Of a DNA stretch of 64,000 nt, positions 18,148-27,402 are shown in pieces; positions within the stretch are counted from its first letter, which is position 1; the number at the start of each line of letters is the position of its first letter. Position numbers and translations under genes: made by a program. The notes under the pieces were generated by a model, which was not told the DNA's origin, made no database searches, and worked only from the letters and a program-made list of their open reading frames with translations. Source of the DNA: Nocardioides sp. GY 10127 (GTDB lineage: Bacteria; Actinomycetota; Actinomycetes; Propionibacteriales; Nocardioidaceae); NCBI RefSeq assembly GCF_004919085.1, contig NZ_STGL01000003.1, forward strand, positions 496,001 to 560,000, given 5' to 3'.

Positions 18148-19250
18148 TCGCCGGCAGGCACGGCCGCGTCGCCGTCCCGCGCGGCGAGGCAGACGTCGGG
18201 CGCGTCGCTGATCAGCGCGTCGACGCCCAGCCCCAGCAGCAGCGCCGCGTAGCCGGCCAGGTCACCGTGGCCGGCCACGTCGGCGTCCGCGTCGGCCAGC
18301 CGGTAGGGCGCCGGGAGGAAGCGGTTCTCCGCCCGCAGGGTCCAGGTGTGCACCGTCAGCCACTCGCGGTGGGCGTCGCGCACGAACGTGGTCGGCACCA
18401 GCGCCGGGCCGGCGTCCGTGGTGACCTGCCGCGTCAGCCAGGTGTGCCGCGGCCCGACGCCGTCGGCGTAGCGCTCGATCTCCGCCAGCCCGGCAGGGGT
18501 GCCGAGGTCGGCGAAGGTGCGCGGGTCACCGGCGGCGGCGAGGTCGGCGGGGCGCAGGTGCGGCTCGTCGAGCAGCTGCACGAGCGGCACTCGGGTCAGC
18601 GGCGCGAGCCGCTGGAGCACGGTGGGCTCGAAGGACATGACGCTCACCCGCGAGCGGGCGTGGTCGAGGCCGTGCCGGCGCAGGGACGCCAGCAGCGGCT
18701 CCTCGATCGGCAGGCCCTTGGCGGCCAGGAACGCGGCGTCCTTGATCTCCAGGCGCACGCCGATGCTGCGTCCGCGCGCCATCTGCTCCTCGGCCACCAG
18801 CGACAGCACCTCGTCCAGCGTGGGCACGGCGAAGCACCCGTCGAAGGAGGCGGAGCCGGGGCGGACGTCGGGGAAGCGCTCGGTGGCCCTCAGGCTCCGC
18901 AGCTCCTCGAGCGTGAGGTCGTCGGCGAACCAGCTCTCCACCCGGTGGCCGTCCACCGTACGGACCGTGCGCCGGTGCGCGAGGTCCTCACGGGTGGCCA
19001 CGTCGGTGGAGAAGGTCAGGTCCGGCTCGTGCCGGGCGAGGAGGACACCGTCGGCGCTGACCACCAGGTCGAGCTCGATGTCGTCGGCACCCTGGGCGAT
19101 GGCGAGCCGGTAGGACTCCAGCGTGTGCTCCGGTCGGTAGCCGCTGGCCCCGCGGTGCCCGACAACGGCCGGGGTCACGACGAGGGAGGCGGTGCGACGG
19201 ACCAGGAGCGGGGTGTGCGGTCGGGGGTGGTGCAGGCGCTGCTGGGTCAC
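18144..19250 (-). CDS. Glycerophosphodiester phosphodiesterase
   Basis: A GDPD-family TIM-barrel enzyme that hydrolyses glycerophosphodiesters to glycerol 3-phosphate and an alcohol. The signature is intact: VVGHRGASGYRPEHTLESY, DDIELDLVVSADGVLLARHEP (catalytic His, Glu/Asp metal ligands), RLEIKD and a C-terminal GVDALISDAPDV. No signal peptide is obvious, so it is probably cytoplasmic. The start is uncertain: GTG 19250 is used here, though the frame stays open to 19385. It converges on the membrane protein gene at 17493 across the copy B repeat. Confidence 0.88.
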   Translation of the reverse strand: MTQQRLHHPRPHTPLLVRRTASLVVTPAVVGHRGASGYRPEHTLESYRLAIAQGADDIELDLVVSADGVLLARHEPDLTFSTDVATREDLAHRRTVRTVDGHRVESWFADDLTLEELRSLRATERFPDVRPGSASFDGCFAVPTLDEVLSLVAEEQMARGRSIGVRLEIKDAAFLAAKGLPIEEPLLASLRRHGLDHARSRVSVMSFEPTVLQRLAPLTRVPLVQLLDEPHLRPADLAAAGDPRTFADLGTPAGLAEIERYADGVGPRHTWLTRQVTTDAGPALVPTTFVRDAHREWLTVHTWTLRAENRFLPAPYRLADADADVAGHGDLAGYAALLLGLGVDALISDAPDVCLAARDGDAAVPAGD

Positions 19251-19388
19251 GACCCACACGGTGCGCCGCGACGCTGACGGCGCGGCGACAGCCAGGTGAA
19301 CGTCGCATGAGAGGTGGCGGGCCGCTCCGCGACCCCGCGAGGAGGACGCAGCAGGACGCGGAGCAGCCGCCCACGCCCCTGACACCTG

Positions 19389-19413
19389 ACCGTGACAGTG
19401 CTACTGTCACGGT
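19389..19413. promoter_or_regulatory. Perfect 11-bp-arm palindrome, probable repressor operator
   Basis: ACCGTGACAGT-GCT-ACTGTCACGGT, with no mismatch and a 3-base centre, lies 58 bases before the GTG of the LLM oxidoreductase gene, in the 220-base divergent region. The form is like a TetR-type operator. No regulator gene is adjacent, so the binding protein is unknown. Confidence 0.55.
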
Positions 19414-19470
19414 CGCGGAGTGACCTGAGACACCTCCGCTCCCCGCCACCGCCCGCAGGAAGGCGAGCCC

Positions 19471-20499
19471 GTGAAGCTCTCGATGCCCCTCATGTACGCC
19501 GGCAACCCCCGGGAGGCGGCCGACCAGGTCGCCGCCCTGGAGAAGGCCGGCCTCGACACCGTCTGGGTCGCGGAGGCCTACGGCTTCGACTCCCCCACGC
19601 TCATGGGCTACCTGGCCGCCAAGACCGAGACCATCGAGATCGCCTCGGGCATCCTCAACGTCTACTCGCGCACCCCGGGCGCGATCCTCCAGACGGTGGC
19701 CGGCCTCGACAACGTCTCCGGCGGCCGCGCGGTGCTGGGCCTGGGCGCCAGCGGGCCCCAGGTGATCGAGGGCTTCCACGGGATGCCCTACGACCGGCCG
19801 CTCGGTCGCACCCGCGAGGTGATCCGGCTGGTCCGGTCGGGCCTGCGGCGCGAGCCGCTCTCGGCGTCCGGGATCTTCTCCCTCCCGCTGCCGGCCGACC
19901 AGGGCCTCGGCCTCGGCAAGCCGCTCAAGATCCTCACCCACCCCGAGCGCGCGTCGGTGCCGATCTACGTCGCGGCGCTCGGCGAGAAGAACGTCGCCAT
20001 GACCGCCGAGGTGGCGGACGGCTGGCTGCCCTTCCTGTTCCTCCCGGAGAAGGCCGACGAGGTGTGGGGCGCCGCCCTCGCCCGGGGCGCGGCCAAGCGG
20101 GACCCCTCCCTCGCGCCGCTCGAGATCAGCACCGGCGGCATGGTCTGCATCGGCGACGACGTCGAGGGGATGCTCGACTTCGCCCGCCCCATGTACGCCC
20201 TCTACGTGGGCGGCATGGGCGCGAAGGGCAAGAACTTCTACTTCGATCTCGCCTGCTCCTACGGCTACGAGGAGGAGGCCACGAAGATCCAGGAGCTCTA
20301 CCTGGCCGGCCACAAGAAGGACGCCGAGGCCGCCGTGCCCCTGGCCTGGCTGCAGGCCGGCAACCTCGTGGGCAGCGAGGGCTACGTGAAGGACCGGATC
20401 GAGGCCTTCCGCGCCGCGGGCGTCACCAACCTGCAGGTCATCCCGGCCACCGAGGACCCGGCGGCCACCATCGCCCGGCTCAAGGAGTGGGTGGCCTGA
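19471..20499 (+). CDS. LLM-class F420-dependent oxidoreductase
   Basis: The 342-residue TIM-barrel protein of the luciferase-like monooxygenase superfamily begins MKLSMPLMYAGNPREAADQV from a GTG start, preceded by AGGAAGGCGAG. Family features include LDTVWVAEAYGFDS, TIEIASGILNVYSRTPGAI, GRAVLGLGASGPQVIEGFHG and PIYVAALGEKNVAMTAEVADGW. It is most like F420-dependent members (methylene-H4MPT-reductase type), so it likely transfers hydride with reduced F420. The substrate cannot be told. A strong palindrome upstream suggests control by a repressor. Confidence 0.85.
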   Translation: MKLSMPLMYAGNPREAADQVAALEKAGLDTVWVAEAYGFDSPTLMGYLAAKTETIEIASGILNVYSRTPGAILQTVAGLDNVSGGRAVLGLGASGPQVIEGFHGMPYDRPLGRTREVIRLVRSGLRREPLSASGIFSLPLPADQGLGLGKPLKILTHPERASVPIYVAALGEKNVAMTAEVADGWLPFLFLPEKADEVWGAALARGAAKRDPSLAPLEISTGGMVCIGDDVEGMLDFARPMYALYVGGMGAKGKNFYFDLACSYGYEEEATKIQELYLAGHKKDAEAAVPLAWLQAGNLVGSEGYVKDRIEAFRAAGVTNLQVIPATEDPAATIARLKEWVA

Positions 20500-20601
20500 C
20501 CCACCCACCCGGCCGGGCACCGATGAGTAGCCCGTGCCGGAGCGGTCGAACCAGGGGAAACCCCGATGCGCGGCGGGGCCCGACCTTGGTGGAGTGACCT
20601 C

Positions 20602-22722
20602 ATGAACCGACAGCTCGCCGGATCGCTGACCGGCCCCGTGACCAAGTGGCTCGTCCTCGTCGCGTGGCTGGTCGCCGCCGGCGCGCTGGGCGGGCTCTCC
20701 AGCAAGCTGGTCGACGTCCAGGACAACCAGGCCTCCTCCTGGCTCCCCGCGTCCGCGGAGTCGACGAAGGTGGTCGAGGCGCTCGCGCCCGTCACGGACC
20801 CGAACCAGATCCCCACCCTCGTGGTCTACGAGGCGGACTCCGGCACGCTGGACGACGCGGCGAAGGCCGCCATCGAGGAGCAGGCCGCCGCCATGGCGGA
20901 GCTGGACGGCGTCGTCGAGGGCGGCGTCGTCAGCGCCGGTCAGGCGGCCGCCGCCGGGCTGGGCGGCTACGCCGAGGACGGGGAGGCCGCCTTCACCCTC
21001 GTCACCTTCGACTTCGGCGCGGACGGCTGGTCCGCCATGCCGGACGCGGCGGCCGAGCTGCGCGAGATCGCCGCGATCGACGGCGTCACCACGCACCTGG
21101 CGGGAGCCGGCGGCCAGGCGGCCGACTCGGCGGAGGCGTTCGAGGGGATCGACTCCACGCTCATCCTCATCACCCTCGGCGTGGTCGTCCTGATCCTGCT
21201 GATCACCTACCGCAGCCCCGTCCTGTGGCTGCTGCCGATCATCTCGGTGGTGGTGGCCTACACCGTCTCCGGCGGCGTGGTCTACCTGCTGGCCCGGTAC
21301 GCGGGGGTGACCGTCAACGGCCAGAGCCAGGCGATCCTCGGCATCCTGGTGATCGGCGCCGGCACCGACTACGCGCTGCTGCTGGTCGCCCGGTACCGCG
21401 AGGAGCTGCGCCGCCACGGCGACCGGCACGAGGCCATGGCCTTCGGCCTCCACCGCGCCGCGCCCGCCCTCGTCGCGTCGGCCTCCACCGTCATCGTGGG
21501 GATGCTGTGCCTGCTCCTCGCGGAGATGAACTCCACGGCCGGGCTGGGCCCCGTGCTGGCCGTCGGCGTCGGCGTCACCCTGCTGGTGATGCTGACGCTC
21601 CTGCCGGCGCTGCTGGTGATCTGCGGCCGCTGGGTCTTCTGGCCGTCCCGGCCGGTCCTGGGCTCCGCCGAGCCGCACGAGTCGGGCATCTGGGCTCGGG
21701 TCGGTGGCGCCATCGCCCCGCACCCGCGTCGGGTGTGGATCGGCACCACCGCCGTCCTCGCCGTGGCGTGCCTCGGCCTGTTCTCGCTCAACACCGCGGG
21801 GCTCTCCACCGAGGACACCTACACCAAGGACTTCGACTCCATCCTCGGCCAGCGGGTCCTCGTCGAGCACGGGCTCGTCGACACCTCCAACACCCTCCAG
21901 GTCGTCGCGCCCTCCGACTCCGTGGACGAGGTGGCTGCGGCCGTCTCGCAGGTCGACGGCATGGGCGAGCCGGGCGAGGTGCTGCCGGTCGACGACGCGA
22001 CGTCCTTCGTCGAGCTGCCGCTGGCCGGCGACCCCGCGGCCGCCTCCACCTTCGAGACGGTCTCCGCCGCGCGCGACGCGGCGCACGCGGTGGACGCCGA
22101 CGCCCTGGTCGGCGGGTGGGCCGCGGTGTACGCCGACACCAAGGAGGCGTCGAACCGGGACACCGCCGTCATCATCCCGGTCGTGCTGGCCGTCGTCCTG
22201 CTCATCCTGGTGCTGCTGCTGCGCTCGCTGCTGGCCCCCGTGCTGCTCATCGGCACCGTGGTGCTGTCCTTCGGCGCGGCGCTCGGCGTCTCGGCCTGGC
22301 TCTTCGAGCACGTCTTCGGCTTCGCCGGGTCCGACCCCGGGTTCCCGCTCTTCGCGTTCGTCTTCCTGGTCGCCCTGGGCATCGACTACAACATCTTCCT
22401 GATGACCCGGGTGCGGGAGGAGTCGCTGGTCCGGGGCACGCGCGAGGGGGCCCTGGTCGGCCTCGCCTCCACCGGCGGCGTCATCACGTCCGCCGGCATC
22501 GTCCTGGCCGCCACGTTCCTCACGCTGGCGTCCATCCCGTTCGTGTTCCTGGTTGAGCTGGGGGTCGCGGTGGCCCTGGGCGTCCTGCTGGACACGCTCG
22601 TGGTGCGCTCCGTGCTGGTCACCGCCCTCACGCTCGACCTGGGCGAGCGGATCTGGTGGCCCGCCCGGCACGCCGTGGCTGCGGGAACGGGCACGGACAC
22701 AGGCAGAGGCACGGAGCAGTAG
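20602..22722 (+). CDS. MMPL/RND-family exporter
   Basis: A 706-residue protein from ATG 20602 with GGAGTG upstream. One span at about 14-34 is followed by an outer domain, five spans (about 190-360) containing GAGTDYALLLVARYREEL, one span near 390, a second outer domain and five spans (about 530-690) containing ALGIDYNIFLMTRVREES. This two-fold RND arrangement matches MMPL-type exporters that move lipids, siderophores or drugs by proton motive force. It is shorter than mycobacterial MmpL proteins and lacks a C-terminal cytoplasmic tail. It may share a transcript with the oxidoreductase 100 bases upstream. Confidence 0.92.
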   Translation: MNRQLAGSLTGPVTKWLVLVAWLVAAGALGGLSSKLVDVQDNQASSWLPASAESTKVVEALAPVTDPNQIPTLVVYEADSGTLDDAAKAAIEEQAAAMAELDGVVEGGVVSAGQAAAAGLGGYAEDGEAAFTLVTFDFGADGWSAMPDAAAELREIAAIDGVTTHLAGAGGQAADSAEAFEGIDSTLILITLGVVVLILLITYRSPVLWLLPIISVVVAYTVSGGVVYLLARYAGVTVNGQSQAILGILVIGAGTDYALLLVARYREELRRHGDRHEAMAFGLHRAAPALVASASTVIVGMLCLLLAEMNSTAGLGPVLAVGVGVTLLVMLTLLPALLVICGRWVFWPSRPVLGSAEPHESGIWARVGGAIAPHPRRVWIGTTAVLAVACLGLFSLNTAGLSTEDTYTKDFDSILGQRVLVEHGLVDTSNTLQVVAPSDSVDEVAAAVSQVDGMGEPGEVLPVDDATSFVELPLAGDPAAASTFETVSAARDAAHAVDADALVGGWAAVYADTKEASNRDTAVIIPVVLAVVLLILVLLLRSLLAPVLLIGTVVLSFGAALGVSAWLFEHVFGFAGSDPGFPLFAFVFLVALGIDYNIFLMTRVREESLVRGTREGALVGLASTGGVITSAGIVLAATFLTLASIPFVFLVELGVAVALGVLLDTLVVRSVLVTALTLDLGERIWWPARHAVAAGTGTDTGRGTEQ

Positions 22723-22739
22723 CGCCAGCAGGGACGCAG

Positions 22740-22774
22740 AAGGGCGGCCACCCCTGTGGGGGGTGACCGCCCTT
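22740..22774. terminator. Terminator between the MMPL and xylose permease genes
   Basis: A 15-position inverted repeat with a single C/A mismatch (AAGGGCGG-C-CACCCC against GGGGTG-A-CCGCCCTT) sits between two convergent genes and can serve both. Confidence 0.78.
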
Positions 22775-22792
22775 CCGTGCCGACCGGACGCG

Positions 22793-24052
22793 CTAGCCGC
22801 GTCCGGAGCTCGTCCGCGCCTTGCGCGAGACCGAGTCGATGGCGACGGCCAAGAGGAGCACCGCGCCGGTGACGATGAACCGGATCGAGGAGTCGACGTT
22901 CATCAGGTTGAGGCCCGACTGGATCGCCTGGAGCACGATGATGCCGAGCATCGCCGACCACGCCGAGCCGCGACCACCGAAGAGGCTGGTGCCACCGATG
23001 ACGGCCGCGGCGATCGCGGTCAGGTTCGTGTCCGTGGTGCCCGAGCTCTGCGAGACGCTCGTGAGCTGGCCGGCGATCAGGATGCCGCCCAGGGCCGCGA
23101 ACGTGGAGCAGAGCGCGAAGACCGAGGCGTAGATCGCCGGCACCTTGATGCCGGAGCGACGCGCCGCCTCCTCGTTGCCACCGACGGCGAAGACGTGCCG
23201 GCCCCACGTGGTGCGCCGCAGCGCGAGGTCCATGAGGAAGACCAGCAGGGCGAAGAGCACCGGCAGGTAGCTCCAGCCCCGGTCGATGCCGAGGTAGTAG
23301 GTGAGGAAGCCCAGGCCCACCAGCAGCAGGCCGGCCTTGATCAGCACCGCGACCAGGGACGGCGGGGTCAGCCCCGCCGCCTTGCGCCGGCGGATGGTCA
23401 TCAGGTTCACGGCCAGGTAGGCCGCGACGATGATCACCAGCAGGACGTAGGCCTGCCCGTCGGAGAGGAACTTGTCCCGCGCGAAGCTGCGCAGCCCCGA
23501 GTCCTGCGGCAGCACCACGGTGCCCTTGTCGCCGAGGACGTAGAGCAGCGCGCCCTGGAAGGCCAGGAGGCCCGCCAGCGAGAACACGAAGCTCGGGACG
23601 CCGACCCAGACGAACAGCACCGAGTACAGGCAGCCGATGGCGGTGCCGACGAGCATGCCGACGATCAGCGCCGGGATCAGGCTCCAGCCGTGGGAGTCCA
23701 TGAGCACCGCCATGGACGCCGCGGAGAAGCCCGATACCGAGCCGACCGACAGGTCGATCTCGCCGAGCAGCAGGACCAGCACGATGCCGAGGGAGATGAC
23801 CCCGACGGGCGCCGCGAACTGCATGATCGAGACCAGGTTGCGGGACGACAGGAACGTCGGCTCGTTGAGCTGGAACACGATCGCGATGACGACGAGGCCG
23901 ACGATGACCGGGATCATGCCCAGCTCGCCGCCGCGGACCCGGTTGAGGAACGCCGACACGGCGCCGGCGAGCCCCTGGGAACGGATCAGCCGCTCGTCCG
24001 AGGCGTCCGCCGCGATCGCCGAGGCGGTCCCGTCGGTCTTGACCTCGCTCAT
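22793..24052 (-). CDS. xylH: Xylose-type sugar ABC transporter permease
   Basis: A 419-residue BPD_transp_2 family permease with about ten membrane spans. It has the conserved LLGEIDLSVGSVSGFSAASM and AAAVIGGTSLFGGRGSAWSA segments of RbsC/XylH-type proteins and the coupling segment FAVGGNEEAARRSGIKV. It overlaps the ATPase gene by 4 bases and ends the three-gene importer operon (binding protein, ATPase, permease). Xylose is inferred from the nearby xylBA genes and closeness to the XylH subgroup; another aldose is possible. Confidence 0.9.
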   Translation of the reverse strand: MSEVKTDGTASAIAADASDERLIRSQGLAGAVSAFLNRVRGGELGMIPVIVGLVVIAIVFQLNEPTFLSSRNLVSIMQFAAPVGVISLGIVLVLLLGEIDLSVGSVSGFSAASMAVLMDSHGWSLIPALIVGMLVGTAIGCLYSVLFVWVGVPSFVFSLAGLLAFQGALLYVLGDKGTVVLPQDSGLRSFARDKFLSDGQAYVLLVIIVAAYLAVNLMTIRRRKAAGLTPPSLVAVLIKAGLLLVGLGFLTYYLGIDRGWSYLPVLFALLVFLMDLALRRTTWGRHVFAVGGNEEAARRSGIKVPAIYASVFALCSTFAALGGILIAGQLTSVSQSSGTTDTNLTAIAAAVIGGTSLFGGRGSAWSAMLGIIVLQAIQSGLNLMNVDSSIRFIVTGAVLLLAVAIDSVSRKARTSSGRG

Positions 24053-24852
24053 GCCTGCTCCCCCTTGGACTGCGTGCGGGCCGCGCGTGCGGTGACCACG
24101 TTGTCGGACGCGCCGGTGATGGCCGCGACGAGCTCCGACGTCGAGGTCTCCTTGGTGACGAACTCCGCCGCGTTGCGCCCGAGGCGCAGCACGACGATGC
24201 GGTCGGAGACAGCCTGGACGTCAGCCATGTTGTGGCTGATCAGGATGACCCCGAGACCGTTCTCGCGCAGCCGCTCGACGAGGTTCAGCACCTCCGCGGT
24301 CTGGGCGACGCCCAGCGCGGCCGTCGGCTCGTCGAGCATGACGACCTTCGGGTTGCCGATGAGCGAACGTGCGATCGCCACCGTCTGCCGCTGGCCGCCG
24401 GAGAGACCGGCGATCGGGATCCGCACCGACGGGATCTTGGCGGAGAGGGTCCGCAGCAGGCGCCACGACTCCTTCTCCATCTCGACCTCGTCGATCAGCC
24501 CGCCGCGGCGCTTCTCCTGCCCGAGGAACAGGTTGGCGACGACGTCCAGGTTGTCGCACAGGGCGAGGTCCTGGAAGACCGTGGCGATGCCCAGGGCCTG
24601 GGCCTCGCTCGGTCCGCTCACGTGCACCTTGCGGCCGGCGAAGGTGATGTCACCCTCGTCGGGCTGGTACACCCCGGAGATGACCTTGACGAGGGTCGAC
24701 TTGCCGGCGCCGTTGTCGCCGACGAGCGCGACGACCTCACCGGCGCCCACCTCCATGGTCACGTCGGTCAGCGCCTGGACGGCGCCGAACCTCTTGTTGA
24801 TGCCGGTCAGGGAGAGGACGCTCTCCCTGACCGGCGCAGCTGCGGCACTCAT
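24049..24852 (-). CDS. xylG: Xylose-type sugar ABC transporter ATP-binding protein, single domain
   Basis: The 267-residue protein has one ABC domain: Walker A LVGDNGAGKSTLVKVISG, signature LSGGQRQTVAIARSL, Walker B KVVMLDEPTAAL and the switch histidine in ILISHNM. Enterobacterial XylG has two fused ABC domains, so here a homodimer would be needed, which is common for actinobacterial importers of this kind. Its start overlaps the binding-protein stop by one base and its stop overlaps the permease start. Confidence 0.92.
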   Translation of the reverse strand: MSAAAAPVRESVLSLTGINKRFGAVQALTDVTMEVGAGEVVALVGDNGAGKSTLVKVISGVYQPDEGDITFAGRKVHVSGPSEAQALGIATVFQDLALCDNLDVVANLFLGQEKRRGGLIDEVEMEKESWRLLRTLSAKIPSVRIPIAGLSGGQRQTVAIARSLIGNPKVVMLDEPTAALGVAQTAEVLNLVERLRENGLGVILISHNMADVQAVSDRIVVLRLGRNAAEFVTKETSTSELVAAITGASDNVVTARAARTQSKGEQA

Positions 24853-25952
24853 CAGGAGATGCCAGCCTCCTTGCAGGCGTCGACGTAGTCGCCGGTGCAG
24901 ATGTCGCTGGCGGAGTAGAACCCGTCGGCGATGACCGTGTCGGCCACGTTGTCCTTGGTGACGGCGATCGGGGTGAAGATGAACGACGCGACGTCGTTGT
25001 ACGTGGTCTGGTCGACACCGGTGTCGGTGGTGGCCGGCACGTCGTCGCCGTTGGCGAGGTCGACGGCGACCTCGGCCGCGGTCTGGGCCTCGATCGGGAT
25101 CGGCTTGTAGATGGTCATGGCCTGCTCGCCGGCGAGGATGCGCTGGATCGCGGCGACCTCGGCGTCCTGACCCGTGATCGGGGGCAGGTCGGTGAGGGCG
25201 ACGCCCGCACCGGTGAACGCGGCGACGACGCCGCCGGCCTGGCCGTCGTTGGCGGCGTAGACGCCGTCGATCTTGGTCGGGTCGTACTTGCTCAGCTGGT
25301 CAGTGGTCCACTGCTGGGCGTTCTCCGGGCTCCAGTCCGGGTTGTCGTACTCCTCCAGGATCTTGACGCCGGAGGTGGAGTCGAGCACCGAGTGGGCGCC
25401 GGCCTTGAACTGGGCGGCGTTCGGGTCGGAGGGAGCACCGTTGAGCATGAGGATGTCGCCGGAGCCGCCCATGGCGTCCACGAGGGCCTCGGCCTGCATC
25501 TTGCCGACGGTCTCGTTGTCGAACGACATGTAGTAGTCAGCGCCGTCGATGAAGCGGTCGTAGGCGATGACCGGGACGTCCTGGCCCTGGGCCTCCTGGA
25601 CCATGCCGGTGGCACCGTCGCCGTTCACCGGGTCGAGGACGACCACGGAGGCGCCGGCGTTCAGCGCGGTGGTGAGCTGCTGCTGCTGCTTCGACTCGTC
25701 CTGGTCGGCGTTGTAGTAGTCGACGGTGCAGTCGGAGCAGAGCTTGCTGACGGCCTCCTCGAAGAGGGGCTTGTCGAAGGCCTCGTACCGGGTGGTCTTG
25801 GACTCGGGCAGCAGCAGGGCGATCGTGGCGCCCCCGCTGGCGGAGTCGCCGGAGCCGGACTCGGCGTCGTTGGCGCCGCAGGCGGCGAAGGTGGTGGCGG
25901 TGAGGGCCACGGTCGCCCCGATGAGGGCGAAGCGAGAGAGACGAGTGGACAA
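24852..25952 (-). CDS. xylF: Xylose-type sugar ABC transporter substrate-binding lipoprotein
   Basis: A 366-residue periplasmic-binding-like lipoprotein. The start is taken as TTG 25952 because GGAGGAG lies 8 bases upstream; this gives a signal peptide MSTRLSRFALIGATVALTAT ending at FAAC (lipid-modified Cys25). The mature part is of the type 1 sugar-binding fold (IALLLPESKTTRYEAFD, LDPVNGDGATGMVQEA, DVPVIAYDRFIDGADYYMSF). It is the first gene of the importer operon, behind a promoter with an operator-like palindrome and divergent from a ROK regulator. Confidence 0.93.
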   Translation of the reverse strand: MSTRLSRFALIGATVALTATTFAACGANDAESGSGDSASGGATIALLLPESKTTRYEAFDKPLFEEAVSKLCSDCTVDYYNADQDESKQQQQLTTALNAGASVVVLDPVNGDGATGMVQEAQGQDVPVIAYDRFIDGADYYMSFDNETVGKMQAEALVDAMGGSGDILMLNGAPSDPNAAQFKAGAHSVLDSTSGVKILEEYDNPDWSPENAQQWTTDQLSKYDPTKIDGVYAANDGQAGGVVAAFTGAGVALTDLPPITGQDAEVAAIQRILAGEQAMTIYKPIPIEAQTAAEVAVDLANGDDVPATTDTGVDQTTYNDVASFIFTPIAVTKDNVADTVIADGFYSASDICTGDYVDACKEAGIS

Positions 25953-25998
25953 GGCGAGAACTCCTCCATGTGACGGGCACCACTGCCCGGGTGACTGG

Positions 25999-26032
25999 GA
26001 CTGAGTGTTCTCAGTCACAGGCTTTACGTCAA
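25999..26032 (-). promoter_or_regulatory. Promoter of the xylose importer operon with overlapping operator
   Basis: On the reverse strand, TTGACG (26032-26027) and AACACT (26009-26004) are 17 bases apart, a housekeeping-type promoter. The -10 lies at the centre of the inverted repeat GACTGAG-N4-CTCAGTC (25999-26016), so a bound regulator would block it. The divergent ROK gene at 26139 is the natural candidate. Confidence 0.6.
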
Positions 26033-26138
26033 GTCTTGAAGGTAAGTACCGATAACGATCCGGTAACGCCCCACCAGAACCTTCATTGGTTGACGACAAG
26101 GGTTGACGGAAACCTGAGACGACCGTCACAGTTCGCCC

Positions 26139-27335
26139 ATGGTCAGCGCCCCCGGATCACCGTCGTCGCTCCGGACGGCGAACCGGAGGCGCGTGCTCGA
26201 CGCGCTGCGTCGCGCCGCCGTCAGCGACCCCCTCGACGGCGACGAGCACGACGACTTCTCCCAGGCCAGGCTGGCTCGCGAGACGGGTCTGGCGCCCGCC
26301 ACGGTGTCGAACATCGTCCGGGACCTCACCCGCGCCGGCGTCCTCGAGACCGTCCCCGGCGGGGGCCGGCGGGGCTCCGTCGTCCGGCTCTCCGACACCG
26401 CCGGCTACGTCGCCGGGCTCGACTTCGGGCACAGCCACGTCGGCGTCGCCGTCGGCGACCTCGCCGGCCGGCTGCTCGCGGAGGACCGGCGGGCCCTGGC
26501 CCCCGAGCCCGACCACGCCCGGGCCCTGGCCACGGCGCGCCTCATGCTCGACGAGCTGCTCGCGGGCCTGCCCATCGCGCCGCTGCGGCGGGTCGCCATG
26601 GGGCTGCCCGCCCCGATCCAGGGGTCCGCGGTCGGCTCGGCCAGCATCTTCCCCGGCTGGGAGGGCGTCGACACCGGCACCGCCGCGGAGGACGCGCTCG
26701 GCGCGCCCGTCACGGTCGAGAACGACGCCAACCTCGGCGCGGTCGCGGAGCACCGCCTCGGCGTCGCCCGCCTGCGGGAGAGCTCGTTCTTCGTCAAGAT
26801 CAGCCACGGCGTCGGCGGCGGGATGATCATCCACGACCGCCTGTTCCGCGGCGCCACGGGCAGCGCCGGGGAGATCGGCCACCTCACCCTGGACGAGCAG
26901 GGGCCGCTGTGCCGCTGCGGCAGCCGGGGGTGCCTCGAGGCCTACGCCTCCATCGAGACGGTCCAGCAGATGATGTCCGGGCAGCTGCCCGAGGCACAGT
27001 TCGGGGAGATCGTGGACGCCGCGCACGCCGGCTCCGTCGCCGCGCGCCGCGCCATCGAGGACGCCGGCCTGCACCTGGGCTGGGCGCTGGCGAGCATCGT
27101 GAACCTGCTCAACCCGGGCGTCGTCGTCATCGGCGGGACCATGGCGCTGGCGGGCGACCTGGTCCTGGAGAGCGCCCGCATCGGCCTGCGGCGGCACGCG
27201 CTGGACTCGGTCGCGCTGACCCCGGTGGTCGTCTCCGAGCTGGGCAACCGGGCCAGCCTCCTCGGGGCGCTGCTCGTCGCCGCAGACGAGGTCGACCTCG
27301 CCGAGGAGACCAGCGGGACCGACCCGGACGACTGA
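26139..27335 (+). CDS. ROK-family transcriptional regulator, divergent from the xylose importer
   Basis: A 398-residue protein with an N-terminal winged helix-turn-helix (about 15-80: RRVLDALRRAAVSD, ARLARETGLAPATVSNIVRD) and a ROK sugar-kinase-like domain. The latter contains GYVAGLDFGHSHVGVAVGDL, the VENDANLGAVAEHRLG segment, KISHGVGGGMIIHDRLFRG, and the ROK zinc motif CRCGSRGCLEAY. It is divergent from the importer genes and probably represses them until sugar is bound. Xylose as inducer is inferred from context. Confidence 0.9.
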   Translation: MVSAPGSPSSLRTANRRRVLDALRRAAVSDPLDGDEHDDFSQARLARETGLAPATVSNIVRDLTRAGVLETVPGGGRRGSVVRLSDTAGYVAGLDFGHSHVGVAVGDLAGRLLAEDRRALAPEPDHARALATARLMLDELLAGLPIAPLRRVAMGLPAPIQGSAVGSASIFPGWEGVDTGTAAEDALGAPVTVENDANLGAVAEHRLGVARLRESSFFVKISHGVGGGMIIHDRLFRGATGSAGEIGHLTLDEQGPLCRCGSRGCLEAYASIETVQQMMSGQLPEAQFGEIVDAAHAGSVAARRAIEDAGLHLGWALASIVNLLNPGVVVIGGTMALAGDLVLESARIGLRRHALDSVALTPVVVSELGNRASLLGALLVAADEVDLAEETSGTDPDD

Positions 27336-27402
27336 CCGCGCACGACCGACCCAGGACCGCTGATCCCGGGCGACTGGCCCCTGACGACTGGCCGCGGCCG
27401 GC

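Noticed and set aside
24049..24852. Truncated XylG
   Set aside because: One ABC domain instead of two looks short next to the enterobacterial protein, but all motifs are complete and both gene junctions are intact, as in other actinobacterial importers.
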